64,000 nt of DNA, taken from Amaranthus tricolor (Eukaryota; Streptophyta; Magnoliopsida; Caryophyllales; Amaranthaceae). The notes below the pieces were generated by a model. That model was given only the letters and a program-made list of their open reading frames with translations, made no database searches and was not told the DNA's origin. The DNA is taken from the NCBI RefSeq assembly GCF_026212465.1, contig NC_080062.1:1479501-1543500 (forward strand). The letters run 5' to 3'. The translations under genes and the position numbers were made by a program. Below are positions 35,501 to 46,138 of the stretch, piece by piece (within the stretch, counting starts at the first letter, position 1; each line of letters opens with the position of its first letter).

Positions 35501-38500
35501 TGCATGGAACTGGGTGAGAATCATGTTATAGAATTTTACAAAAACATCAAAAACCTCAGATTTGTGTTTCAAAAAATAAACCCAGCACATTCGAGAACAA
35601 TCATCAATAAATAACACAAAATATGAAAAACCATGAGAGTCAGTATGTGGGGCTGAGCCCCATACATCAGAATGCAAAATATCAAAGGGTTTTAGAGCAC
35701 GGGTATTACTAGGAACATAGGACTGTTTGTGACTCTTAGCTAAGATACAAGTTTCACAATCTAGAGATGCATTACAACTATTAAGTGAAGGAAAAAGTCG
35801 TTTTAGATAACCTAAGGATGGATGACCTAAACGGCGATGCCAAGTCCTCAATTGGTGAACAGGAGATCCATGAGCAAGCATTGCACCACTATTTTGAATC
35901 ACCTCATCAACATAGTATAGTCCACCTCTTTCAGTACCACGCCCAATTATCGTTCCCGTCTGAGCATCCTGCACAATACAATTAGCAGAGGTTAACAACA
36001 CAGTACAGTTTAAGTCCTTTGTTAACTGACTAACCGATAATAATTTATGAGACAAACTGGGAATTAACAAACAATTTTTAAGGTGAAGAGAAGGGGAAAT
36101 ATTGACTGCCCCAGCTTGGGCAACTGGTATATACTCCCCATTAGTCGTCTGGATATGGGTTCGATTAGTCGGATGGGTGGATAAAAGATCACTGGGGTCA
36201 AAGGTCATCGTATCGGTCGCCCCACAGTCAAAAATCCATTCAGAGCTTGCATTATGGCTAAGAAGGCCTTTGGGAGTAATATTTTGTGGGCCAGGAGAGA
36301 TATTGGGCCGAGGAAGGGTAAGTGGGCTGGAATGTGAGGGTGGACGGGAGTGCGAGGTAAGTTTTAGGGTTTTTTCATTATAAAAAGGATGGTGGGGGTA
36401 AGTAGGGTTGGCCTGCCCTTCCCTTTGCCCTTGTCTGACGGCTATTATCGCTTTCTCTTCCCATTTCTGTTCCTCACCATTGACGGCTCCCTGTTCTGGG
36501 GTTACTGTCGCCTCTCCTTCCCCTTTGCTCCATCCTCCCAGTTCACCTGACTTGAGACATGATGTCGGAGTACTGAGGTTAGCCTTGCCGCCGGTTCGGT
36601 TTGCCGGTGCCTTGGTGGCGGCTCTCCTTTTCTGTAGATCATCCCACCACTCGAGGTACCCCACAAGTTTGAAGCATCCCTCCTTTGTATGCCTTGAACC
36701 ACCACAGTGAGTGCAACGGAGTTTCCTCCGGTCATCCTCTTCTCGGCTTCTTTGGAAGGGTTTGTTTCTCGTGGCTAAACCCGATCCAATCTCTGAGGAC
36801 GAGTTCCCGGTGATGAGACGCCGTTCATAATGTTCCGGCGTGTGATCTCCCTTCTGATTGATGCGTAGGCTGTCTCCACCATCGGTAAAGGTTCACTGTT
36901 GAGAATATCTCTTCTTTCTTTGTCTAAATTGTCGTTAATCCCGGTGAGAAACTGATAAAATCTTTGTCTTTGAATATATTTGTTGAATTTTGTTATATCC
37001 CGTGGGCATGTCATGGGATTTGGCATCCTCCGATCGATTTCTTTCCATATTGTGTTGAGTTTACCGTAGTAAACTTCGATATTGTCGTTGTCTTGCCTTA
37101 ATGTTGCTGCTCTTGAACTTAAGTCGAAAATTTGTAGTTCGTCCCTACCACATCCTAAGAGACTTTCGATCCCTTGCTATAGACTGTGTGCTGTTGTGTA
37201 GTCTAGGAATTGGTTTACAATATCTCCGTCTATGTTCTCAATTATCCATGCTATAACCATGGCATCTCGTTGTTCCCATTGGGTGTAATTTGGGTCTGAT
37301 GGTGGTGGGGGTCCGGCAGTGATGTGATTGAGCCTCCCCCGACCACCAATTGCTACGTTCATTAGCTTGCACCATTTCGTATAATTGTGGTATGTGAGTT
37401 TTTCTGAAATTTTAAGTGATGTTGGGTTTTCAGTTTGGTTGGTTATTTTGTGGAGTTTCTGGAACATTTGGAACATCTGTTCCATCTGTTCCAATGACAT
37501 TAGGGTTTGCTGTGTTTGCTCTTCTGATACATCGGCCATTTGCAAGGTAAGAAACGGTAGATGATGAGCCCTTCCCGAATCTAAACCCTATGGCTTTGAT
37601 ACCATGAAGATTTGATGATTTCTGGAGTTTTGTTTTTGAAAAGATACTGTTTTTCTCTCTTACTCTCATTACATAGGGGCATATTCAATATATACATGTA
37701 TAATGTAACTGACTCAAGATAACTGCCTAATAACTGCCTAATAACTGACTAAGGATAACTGCCTATTGCATAAACTGCCTAATGTAACTGTAAAATGTAT
37801 AAACTGTTGCTTTCCAATACATAGAAAGCATTTTAAGTTTCTACGCAATGTTAACTGTCACTTTACGTCATGAGCTCAATGCTGTAGTCAGTAGGTCATA
37901 TTTCAATTTCAATACTATATTCAATGCTATAATAATGCGTTTGAAAATATTTGACGAACTTAATATTATGTAGAACCTTCAAAATAATTTCAATATGGAA
38001 ATTGTTTATGATTAGAACTAAGAATTAGAACTTTTTGCAGAAGAATTTTCATAATTTGATAAGAATTATAACTAATGATAGTGTTTCATTTATAGGATTA
38101 TGGGAGATAATAATTGTCCCAGTTGGTTTGATCCATAAACTTACCTCAATGTTTCGAATTGCCTTTTCTGCACATTTTTTTAAAGTGCTGTTCTTTCCTT
38201 CCCCTTTCTTTTTTTCCATTTTAGATAGTTGTTTACATCCATGAGATTGGGTTTTCGTCCACCCGTTTTAATTCTTTTCTTGAGACTATCTCTAATATTT
38301 GGTTTCTATTTGGTGCAGTCCGTCTTGGTAACTGTTGATCGACATGAATGGTACGCCCCTCCTCGAATATATACACGTGATGACAGTACTGGTTTATGGA
38401 TAGTGAAGCCTGCGATACCGTCAGAGTCCCCACTTTGGTCATGTGGTATCAATCACGTCAACGGCAGCACTAAAAGTGATGCAGTGTCATCAGATATTAG

Positions 38501-39625
38501 AGGGGTGTGTTTAATGGACTATACACTAGACGATAATCACCCAAAGCCGATTGACGGTGCTGCAGTCATGGAGACAAAAAATGATCTTACATCTGAAGAT
38601 GCGAACACTGGAGATGAATCTGATATTGGGAAAAAGAAGCGAAAGGTAGAGGAGTGTTCATTTGCTGATGGCATTGCTAATGCTGATGGTGCATTGTTTG
38701 AACCTAGAGAAGAGACATTGGTGGACTCAGGAATTTCCGAGAATAGTATCCCAAGCGATCATCAAGGTGTGACGGCTGCAGTGTCCAATGCATCAGTTGC
38801 TGAACGTGTTATTGAACCAACTCTTGTTATGTTTGAGGTAACGTTCTGAGATAAATTGTCTTATTTTGAAGTTTTGGTGGAGGATATTTATGTTGTCACA
38901 TTGTTCTTGTGTTCGGAAATGTTAGTGTCTTGTAATTGCTCTCGAATTGTTTTGTTTAGTCAGATGATGGCTGTGGGGTTTGGCTTTCATGTTGATGTTC
39001 ACCTGATTTGGGTTAAATTTTGCTTTAGTTTGTATGTACTGTTAAGTATCTGTTGATGATTTGAAATACTGTCATGCCCTTTTATTTTCAATTAGATTTA
39101 GCATGTTAAAATTTAATTCTCTTTCTTTTAACCTGATTTGTTCATTTTTACTTGTTTTCCAGTCTTTGTGATGTGTAAAGATACTGCCTAAAATAATATT
39201 TTTATCACTGTTTGGTATACATGTTATTCATGACACATGCATTGTTCTCATCCATCTTATCATTTTCAGGTTCATGTGCCACCATCATGTATGCTTGATG
39301 GTGTTCACTCCCAACATTTCTTTGGAACAGGCGTCATTATTCATCATTCTCAAAATATGGGATTGGTTGTGGTTGACAAGAACACAGTTGCAATATCTGC
39401 ATCTGATATCATGCTATCTTTTGCTGCATTTCCTATTGAAATTCCAGGGGAGGTAACTGCATTAGTTGTTGCCATTTTTTTTAGGCTCAGCAACTTATCT
39501 CATTGAAATTTCACTTATATTGTAGGTGGTTTTTCTACATCCAATACACAATTTTGCTCTCATTGCTTACAACCCTTCTGCTCTTGGTGCTGGTGCAGCT
39601 TTAGTGCATGCTGCTGAGCTGCTTC

Positions 39626-39658
<33 letters not shown>

Positions 39659-42600
39659 GTGCATAATGCTATTTGAGTTTGCTCTCCTTTAGTATGTGTA
39701 TCATATTTTCTTTCAAACATCTATTATATTTAGTTATACTGTTGTGGAAGAATAGCATTGTGATTTTTAGATCTAGCCATTTCCTCGAGAAATGTTTGCC
39801 CTAGCTCCAATCTTTTCATCTTGATAGTTCTCATAAGCCATGAATCACCATGACTTTAGAAGTTCGATTACGCATGCCAGCCTATGATGTCTAATTGTAT
39901 TATGGGATGATATTTATGATATAAATTGGTGGTGCAGTACAGTATGTAAATGCATGTTTGCTAAACTCTCTTTATATGGCAGAACCTGCACTACGTCGAG
40001 GTGATGCTGTATGTCTCGTTGGGTTGAGCAGAAGTCTCCAGGCTACTTCCAGGAAATCAATTGTCACCAATCCATGTGCTGCTTTAAACATTGGATCTGC
40101 TGATTGTCCACGATATAGAGCCATTAATATGGAAGTTATTGAGCTTGACACAGGTAATTTGTTTCTAGTAATTAGCGTTCATTTAATCTTGCACTAAATA
40201 CTCTTTAATGCCACATGCTGTCCCTTCTCGCTTCCTTTGCTTCCTAGAAAGAACTATTATATGTAAAAACAGAAAAAGAAGAAAACTGAAGGAAAGATGA
40301 AATGTTCAATTTTCTTTTGCCATGTTTTACTTTCTGAAAGTTTGCAATGGAGTTTCTCCCCAGATTTTGGCAGTACATTTTCTGGCGTATTGACCGATGA
40401 ACGCGGTAGGGTTCAAGCAATATGGGGGAGCTTTTCAACTCAGGTTTTCATCTCTCTTTGGCTACTTGAATCTTCTAAATGCTAATGCTAACAGTTCGTA
40501 TTTCCTCTTGCAGCTGAAATATGGCTCCAGTACGTCAGAAGATCATCAATTCGTGAGAGGTATACCAGTTTATACTATCAGTCAAGTCCTTGACAAAATT
40601 TTGTCTGGTGCCAATGGTCCACCTCTTCTTATAAATGGCATTAGTAGGCCCATGCCACTTGTCAGAATACTGGAAGTGGAGCTTTATCCTACCTTGCTGT
40701 CAAAAGCAAGGAGCTTTGGCCTGAGTGATGATTGGATTCAAGTATGCCTCGCTTTCATGTTATATTCTATTTCAAATTACTTCTGATACTTAGTAATTCG
40801 TTCCATATGTCCAATACATGATATAAATGGCTTTGGGGATTCCTTCTTTGTCCATGGTTGATATTTTGCCGGATAATGCCTATGCTATAGAATGCTGATT
40901 TTGCGAGAACTCTTGTTGACAATCTTGGACAGAGTTTTTGGGAGGACTTGCTCATTTGGACCTCTGTATTTTTCCTTATTTAGTATGGACAAATAGACTT
41001 TGATGAACTTGCTCATTTGGACCTCTGTATTTTTCCTTATTTAGAATGGACAAAGACTTTGATGTGGACATGTTTTTGCATTATCTGCTGTGTAGTGCTG
41101 CGGTAGTGAGGATCAACTTTTCTGAACTTTGGGATCAGTATACATTCTGTAGTCTAAGTTCCTCCAACTGTAATCCAATTGGGTTTGGGATGCATCTTTT
41201 TGCAATTGCTGTTTTTATGTTGATGAAAAACTGACAGAAGCCTGAACTGTGCGAGTTTTTTTATGTAAGAATGAAAGATGTGTAGTGACTATTAGTGGAC
41301 TGTTCTGGTGTGATCCAATGTCCTTGAATTTTCTGATATCCTCTTCCTTTCTCTCCCCTTTTTGTATACTACTTTCTACCAACTTATTTCCCAAGCTACC
41401 TACTTGGCCAGATAATTCTTATAACATTCCTTTAATTGCCAAGAATTACAGTTAACCTTCTTATTCTAGATTATGTACATTTTTGACCTTTTTTTGTTTA
41501 AAAGTGTATTATTATCAAATGCCTTGAGTTTCTTGGAATTGTCTTTTTTGTTTAATTGGGATTTTTTTTCTACTTCCTTCAGGCTCTTGTTAAGAAAGAC
41601 CCTTTGCGTCGTCAAGTATTGCGTGTCAAAGGTTGTTTGGCTGGATCAAGGGCTGAGAGCATTTTGGAACAAGGTGATATGGTTTTGGCAGTTAATAAAA
41701 AGCCTGTGACATGCTTTCGTGATATTGAAATTGCATGTCAAGATTTAGACAAGTATGATGAAAGTGATGGGATGCTTAAGATGACCATCTTTCGCCAGGT
41801 AGTGACTGAAATTAACCTTATCTAATTAATTTTTACTCAAAGGTTCAACAGGAATGTATGTTGCCTTGGTTAGTTGGTTGTCTGTCTTATGACGGCAATA
41901 CAGATTACTCAACTTATTTGATTTTGAATGGTCATGCAGGGATGTGAATTGGAAATAGAAGTAGGTACTGATGTTAGAGATGGCATTGGTACAGTTCGTG
42001 CTGTTAATTGGTGTGGGTGCATAGTTCAGGATCCTCATTCTGCTGTACGAGCTCTGGGGTTTCTTCCCGAAGAAGGCCATGGAGTATATGTTGCAAGGTG
42101 ATTGACTAATCCCTCTTATTGTGTTGGTTGTCCCAAAGTTTCTTCGTCGTAGTATTAGCTTTTTCAATAAACTGATTTGAACTGATCTGCCAGAAGAGGT
42201 ACAATTATGAATAAGATAAAATCAGTTGACAGAAAGCTTGCTTTAGAAGCCTGGTAGTGGTGGTAGAAACAAAAAAGGAACAGGAAGCTTTGTTATAATT
42301 AAAAGAGAGTTGGAGATGTAGGATATATGTTAATATTTGAGAAGTAAATTTGTTAAGTGCTACATTTCCTTGTTTTTCTCTGTTTATCTGTTTTGGCCGA
42401 CTTTTAGTATTATTTCAGTACGTCATACCATTAGATGCCATTGAATGGATATTCATAATTTTTGTCTATACGCTTTTAGTCTCTGTAGTCTATCCTTATG
42501 ATATCAGATTGATAGCATAAACTAACACCCCTTTAGTTGGTGGTATTAATTTGTGGTAATAGGAATGAGTTTGAGTTTTAATTTTGATGAGATGTGCCAT

Positions 42601-43394
42601 ATTATTCACAAGGTAATGGAAGTCTCATCCACAAACATGTTTTTTCTTCACAAATTTCCATCACCATCTAATGACACTTTCTATGCGATAATGATGAGAA
42701 ATTGAGAATAAATTTTGTGAAGAAAGGATAATTTTGAATAGCACGACCATGAACTTTCTCAAATAAATTTTCTACCAAATTTACGATATATTTTCACCGT
42801 TTTTACCATTTAATACCCACAAAGTAACAGGACGTAAGCGTTTTCGAAACAGAAAGCTTATGCTATGCTTAGTTTGTGAGCCCCCCTCACTTTATGACTT
42901 AGTTTCTCTTTTTTTTGTCTAATCGTTTTTTTCAGGTGGTGTCATGGAAGTCCAGCGCATAGATATGGTTTGTATGCTCTTCAATGGATAGTAGAAGTGA
43001 ACGGAAAACCTACGCCAGATCTAGATGCTTTTGTTAGTGCTGCCAAGGTATAATAACTTTATAGTTCATTGCTTGTATCTGTCTAAACAGTTGACTCTAA
43101 ATGCTTTAGAGTTCGGTAGTTCCTGAACTCTGCCTTCCCCCTCCGCTCCTCCCCCTCTTCCCTTCTTATTGGATGTGCATAGCAGTACGCTAAAAATCTG
43201 CATTGTTTGATGAGCAGGAACTAAATCACGGAGATTATGCACGCGTGAGGACAGTCCACTTAAATGGGAAACCTCGAGTGTTGACATTGAAGCAAGATTT
43301 GCATTACTGGCCTACTTGGGAGTTAAGATTTGATGCAAACACCTCATTGTGGCGTCGGAACACAATCAAGGCCTTGGATACCATTATTCCATGA
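20591..43394 (+). CDS. DEG7: Protease Do-like 7 (HtrA/Deg family), 24 exons
   Basis: Exons: 20591-20876, 21161-21231, 23394-23528, 24831-24889, 26821-26857, 27069-27194, 27575-27664, 29655-29720, 29815-29871, 29971-30036, 30490-30597, 31271-31351, 32266-32315, 32498-32663, 38319-38837, 39270-39452, 39526-39628, 39983-40153, 40364-40443, 40514-40741, 41583-41798, 41940-42097, 42936-43047, 43218-43394. All junctions are GT..AG and in phase, giving 1,114 aa (Arabidopsis DEG7 is about 1,100). Protease domain 1 (about 45-235) keeps its triad: H91 (TNRHVV), D122 (HDFGF), S206 (GGSSGSP). PDZ domains lie near 303-372 and 403-475. A second, degenerate protease domain (about 640-820) has DKNTV, HNFALI and FGSTFSG at the triad sites; in the family it serves oligomerisation. 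PDZ-like domains 3-4 follow (about 895-1085). DEG7 is linked to photosystem II repair at the stromal thylakoid face, yet no transit peptide is evident and GKKKRKV (570-576) resembles a nuclear signal. Confidence 0.95.
21905..22135 (+). repeat. 105-bp tandem duplication in DEG7 intron 2
   Basis: TTGGAGCTTCTAAAATTT and the following GCCAGTAAGA .. GACACTAAGCATG occur twice, offset by 105 bp (21962 and 22067), with several substitutions between copies. It has no coding role. Confidence 0.75.
23300..23332 (+). repeat. (TG)n microsatellite in DEG7 intron 2
   Basis: About 15 TG units, once interrupted by TT, lie 60 bp upstream of exon 3. Confidence 0.85.
26179..26220 (+). repeat. Perfect 21-bp tandem duplication in DEG7 intron 4
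   Basis: A 21-bp unit beginning ATTCCATTACAATCG occurs twice without mismatch. A second small array, GTGCTTCCCGA in just under three copies, lies at 26561-26590 in the same intron, followed by a poly-C run of about 12 at 26751-26762. Confidence 0.85.
28380..28790 (+). mobile_element. Degraded LINE 3' end in DEG7 intron 7
   Basis: With stops and frameshifts, the conceptual translation keeps hallmarks of the C-terminal end of plant LINE reverse transcriptases: KLTEMRMFR .. VCEH (about 28405), [21 protein letters not shown] (about 28590) and SRNIWP. The stretch ends in TTTTGTTGTTGTAA (about 28768), the short TTG-type tail typical of RTE-class LINEs. It has no coding capacity. Orientation is the same as DEG7. 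Confidence 0.65.
29085..29345. repeat. Possible old LTR fragment in DEG7 intron 7
   Basis: ACACAAAAATTTAACGAGGC .. GGCTACGTCC (29114-29153) resembles a phrase common in plant LTR-type repeats, and a TATATATAGGAGAG box follows at 29297. No boundaries or duplications were found. The call is from memory of similar sequence and is tentative. Confidence 0.3.
30861..31120. mobile_element. Possible 260-bp MITE in DEG7 intron 11
   Basis: The left end GGGTGTTAGCTGTTGGCTTT and the complement of the right end, GGGTTGTTCGATGGATGGCT, form a poor inverted repeat. The interior is rich in AAAAGCC/GGCTTTT words, and TTTGCCAAACACG is typical of hAT-type MITEs. No target duplication is seen. Confidence 0.4.
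31891..31995 (+). repeat. 57-bp tandem duplication in DEG7 intron 12
   Basis: GTAAGCATTTTGGTATACCC and the following AATAATGACATTCTACT occur twice at an offset of 57 bp (31891 and 31948), with about two mismatches, so the duplication is recent. Confidence 0.85.
32777..32980 (-). repeat. 3' LTR of the DEG7-intron Copia element
   Basis: 204 bp, on the plus strand starting TGAAGATTTG and ending TTTCCAATA. Apart from one substitution and an 11-bp indel it is identical to the LTR at 37605-37819. The adjoining polypurine tract at 32981-32992 marks this as the 3' LTR. Confidence 0.95.
33000..36664 (-). pseudogene. Copia pol region: protease, integrase, RT and RNase H, broken
   Basis: Blocks read right to left. 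At 36664-35213 are the end of gag, a protease motif [11 protein letters not shown] (the usual DSGA is DCGA here and in the related element at 50.5 kb) and integrase with HRRLGHP and the DDE-type core through [11 protein letters not shown]. At 35153-34494 is the C-terminal integrase and linker, and at 34475-33381 reverse transcriptase with YVDD at about 33942 and RNase H with TDADWAGD. Breaks are a frameshift near 35225, an in-frame stop at 34494-34496, a frameshift in the G-run near 33385, and further stops after it. The final residues reach about 33000, next to the 3' LTR. Confidence 0.9.
36665..37545 (-). pseudogene. Copia gag region, broken
   Basis: From an ATG at 37545 the frame gives a gag N-terminus (retrotrans_gag-type: [29 protein letters not shown]) that is cut by an in-frame TAG at 37177-37179. 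The same frame resumes ([17 protein letters not shown]) to 36775, and a frameshift near 36810 leads into the CCHC zinc knuckle (C-x2-C-x4-H-x4-C at about 36650-36716). This is the usual gag domain order. The protein cannot be made as one chain. Confidence 0.88.
37592..37604 (-). other. Copia primer-binding site
   Basis: TGGTATCAAAGCC on the minus strand directly abuts the 5' LTR and matches the initiator tRNA-Met primer site used by most plant Copia elements at nearly every position. Confidence 0.85.
37605..37819 (-). repeat. 5' LTR of the DEG7-intron Copia element
   Basis: 215 bp, 11 bp longer than its partner because CCTAATAACTG is duplicated near 37730. Otherwise it differs by one base (T against C at about 37807). 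It provides the element promoter; transcription would run antisense to DEG7. Confidence 0.95.
39629..39658 (+). repeat. Poly-T tract at DEG7 intron 17 donor
   Basis: About 29 T follow directly after the donor G at 39629, giving a donor of the form G|GTTTTT. It is the weakest donor of the gene by appearance, though the reading frame confirms its use. Confidence 0.8.
40946..41064 (+). repeat. 61-bp tandem duplication in DEG7 intron 20
   Basis: ACTTGCTCATTTGGACCTCT and the following TCCTTATTTAG recur at an offset of 61 bp (40946 and 41007) almost unchanged, so the duplication is recent. Confidence 0.85.
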
Positions 43395-46138
43395 ACAGTT
43401 TTACTGACCAGCAAGATCACTCCGTAAGTGCACTCTACAAACATGTGAAATATACCCTCGCACTGATGGTACATAATTCATCGAGCATTCTTTTGGAGTC
43501 GACTTGAGATGATTATGAGAAGAGTTCTGAGATTAATCATATGGTTCGATTATTTTTCATGGCGAAGGAAACATTTAAAATTGGGAGGGCCGGGACAGTT
43601 GGTTTTCTTTAGTCATGTTCTTGACTGCTTCCAAAAATGCATAAGCTATTCATGTAGAAGAGAGGGAAGGGAATTATCCGTTGATGTTGCATTTTAAATT
43701 GTATTTGAGGTACTTTATTATTGTGATTTATTATATCATAAGGAGGTACACTTCTAGGTTATTTTAGAAATAACAAATATACTGTACTATTGAATAATTC
43801 TCCTTTATTGTAACTCATATATACTTTTTTCATTTTCATAGAAGTACAACATTTTATTGTCATCTTGGATTATCATCTATGCTTTTTCCTAAGTCATTAT
43901 TTTTTTTTAATCTGAAATGGTATCATTTGTAGTAAATTTCGTAATAGATCTTTGCAATACTATGCAAAACTTTAATATCAACAAATTGTATCTTGGTGAA
44001 TTTTTTTAACACACTTTGAGACACATTAGATATATAGGCTAAATAACCTAATTTTTTTAATAGAAAAGTAGGTAAGTATTTCCTCTGTTCATTTGAGTTT
44101 ACATTTTATGACTCAAAAAAGTTTTTAGATATTTAAGTTTTTTAGATAAAATAGAAGGGACTGAAGTATGAGAACCTTATAATTTTGATGACATTGTAAG
44201 CCTTATATTTTGAAATCCTTGATTGATTTAATTTTCATTGACCCAAAAAAACACGAGCTAGGATTTTTCTCTATATTCAAGTACTTGTGCTGAATTTTAT
44301 ACTCAAAATATGGGTAGGGTGCTTAAACACTTTAAATAGTATGAAATTTAAAATTTTGAGTTTTTTTTTTTTTTTTTTTATAAAAAAAAAATGAAGTCAA
44401 ACACAAATCAGATGTAGCTATACAAGTTTGAGAGCTAAATTTGGCTTGTAGTGGGTTGTACGTTTTTTTTAAGTTTTTTTTTTTGTATTTGAGTATGTTT
44501 TGATAGTATTTCTGGAGGAAAGGAAATGGGAGTAAAAGAAAAGAAAGGAAAAGTAAGAAAAAGAAAGAAGAAAAATGGAGACGTATTTTTCTTTTACATC
44601 TTTCTGTTATTAGAAACATTTAGTTTATATTAAGCGTAAATAACTCTTTTGTTTTTGTTTTCTTTCAATTATTTTGTTTTCTTTCTCTTTCCGTTTGCTA
44701 TTCACTTAAAGGAAATTATATCTTTTTATTACTTTTTTCTTTCGTTTTCTTTCATCCAAATATAATATGAGTTTTACATAAATATGAAATACTTATTTGA
44801 AAAAGTTTTAATATATATTATATGATTGTATATTAAATTTACCTCATATGTGATTTAAATTTCACCTAGGAGTAACATGTGAATTGGTCGAGGCTGATTT
44901 AAAAAATATAGCCTCCCTAAAAGCAAATGAAAAGGGAATTGTTTTAATGATAAAGCAAAAAAGACGTCTTTGGATAGTTCATTGTGAGCCCTCCTTTCTA
45001 TCCCTTATTTGTAGGAATATGCTCATCCAACGGGGTCCTTTTCATGCAACTTTTCTAATAAAAATTAATAAATTTACCTATTTTTGTTGTATTATTGGTG
45101 GCAACTTTTAACTTATGAAAGTAATTACTTTTGTTTGCAACATTTGAGCTAAATAAAGCTTACTTTTCTACAAGGTATATCTATACAACCACACTATCAT
45201 ATTGAGTGTTGTGTATAGTATTTTGAAATTTTAATTTAATTATTTGTATTTCTTAATTATATAAAGTTGTATATGAAGTTTGTTGTTAAAGAGTAATCGC
45301 AAAATACATCTTTATTAGTTTTATCATCAATAAGTAAGACCGGATACATCTGGCTCATCTAAATCCTTTTTTGGTGGGATTCACTTTATAACATTAGGGT
45401 AAATATATAAAATATTGTTTTTGTTGAATATATATTTTTTAAGCATCGTTGAATTTTTTGTCTATTTTTCCACTGAATTAGAAGGTCTTACAATTAATAT
45501 ATGATGATAAAACTAATGAAATATGTAGCAAGAAGTTTCAAAAAAAAAAAAATTGTACTACAATAGTCAACTTACTCTTTAGTGTAAGGTTGTTTACAAG
45601 AAGCAAGTTTTATTCATATAAAATTCCACTCGAGTTGAAGAACTTGATCTTATTTTATAAGGTACTTTTTTTTTAGAAGCAAGTTCATTTACAAGATAGC
45701 ATACGTAAGATATAAAAAATAGTTTAAAATAATCAAAGAACAAGCTTGTGAAGAAGTTATCACATCTCGAGTTTGCTAAGGCTATCAATAATGTTATTCG
45801 ATGGAAACTTCTATTAATATAGAATTGCATAGCATATAATAGAAAATATAATAACAGATATTAAAGTTGTTCAACATACATGCAAAATAAATTTAAATTT
45901 ACCTATCACTTTGAATTTACAACATTAAATTAACATACTACTACTAATTTACTAATTATAAATATGAAAATTAAAATGATCATAATAAAGAGCACAAAAG
46001 GCTACTAATAAAGAATACACTTTTTTTCACTACCTTTGATTTTTCTTTTTATCCTTGTAACAGAGTATCGATATTCTATTTTGATAAAAAGTTAATTTCT
46101 TTTCCTTTTACCCGTAGAGAATTATCCTTCCCCCGAAA
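43395..46138. other. DEG7 3' UTR and gene-free AT-rich DNA
   Basis: The DEG7 3' UTR probably ends within the first 400 bp. The remainder has poly-T runs (about 44360-44395 and 44465-44485), AG-rich stretches near 44515-44580 and no recognisable gene. The ORF at 44884-45111 has no motif I know. Confidence 0.45.

Larger units (their letters stand above)
32777..37819 (-). mobile_element. Complete Copia LTR retrotransposon in DEG7 intron 14
   Basis: Two LTRs (32777-32980 and 37605-37819) bound a 5,043-bp element, and the 5-bp target word CATAG flanks it at 32772-32776 and 37820-37824. Order on the minus strand is gag, protease, integrase, reverse transcriptase, RNase H, which defines Ty1/Copia. 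A primer-binding site complementary to initiator tRNA-Met lies at 37592-37604 and a polypurine tract at 32981-32992. Coding frames are broken by several stops and frameshifts, so it is not autonomous now. It lies antisense to DEG7 and is wholly within an intron, so splicing of 32663 to 38318 should remove it. The LTR ends are TA..CA on the element strand, not the canonical TG..CA. Confidence 0.95.

Noticed and set aside
34575..36710. Plus-strand ORFs of 66-100 residues within the Copia element
   Set aside because: They are antisense shadows of integrase and linker coding sequence.
44884..45111. 75-residue ORF in the DEG7-proline-rich gap
   Set aside because: No motif, no promoter and no neighbouring exon; coding composition is not convincing.
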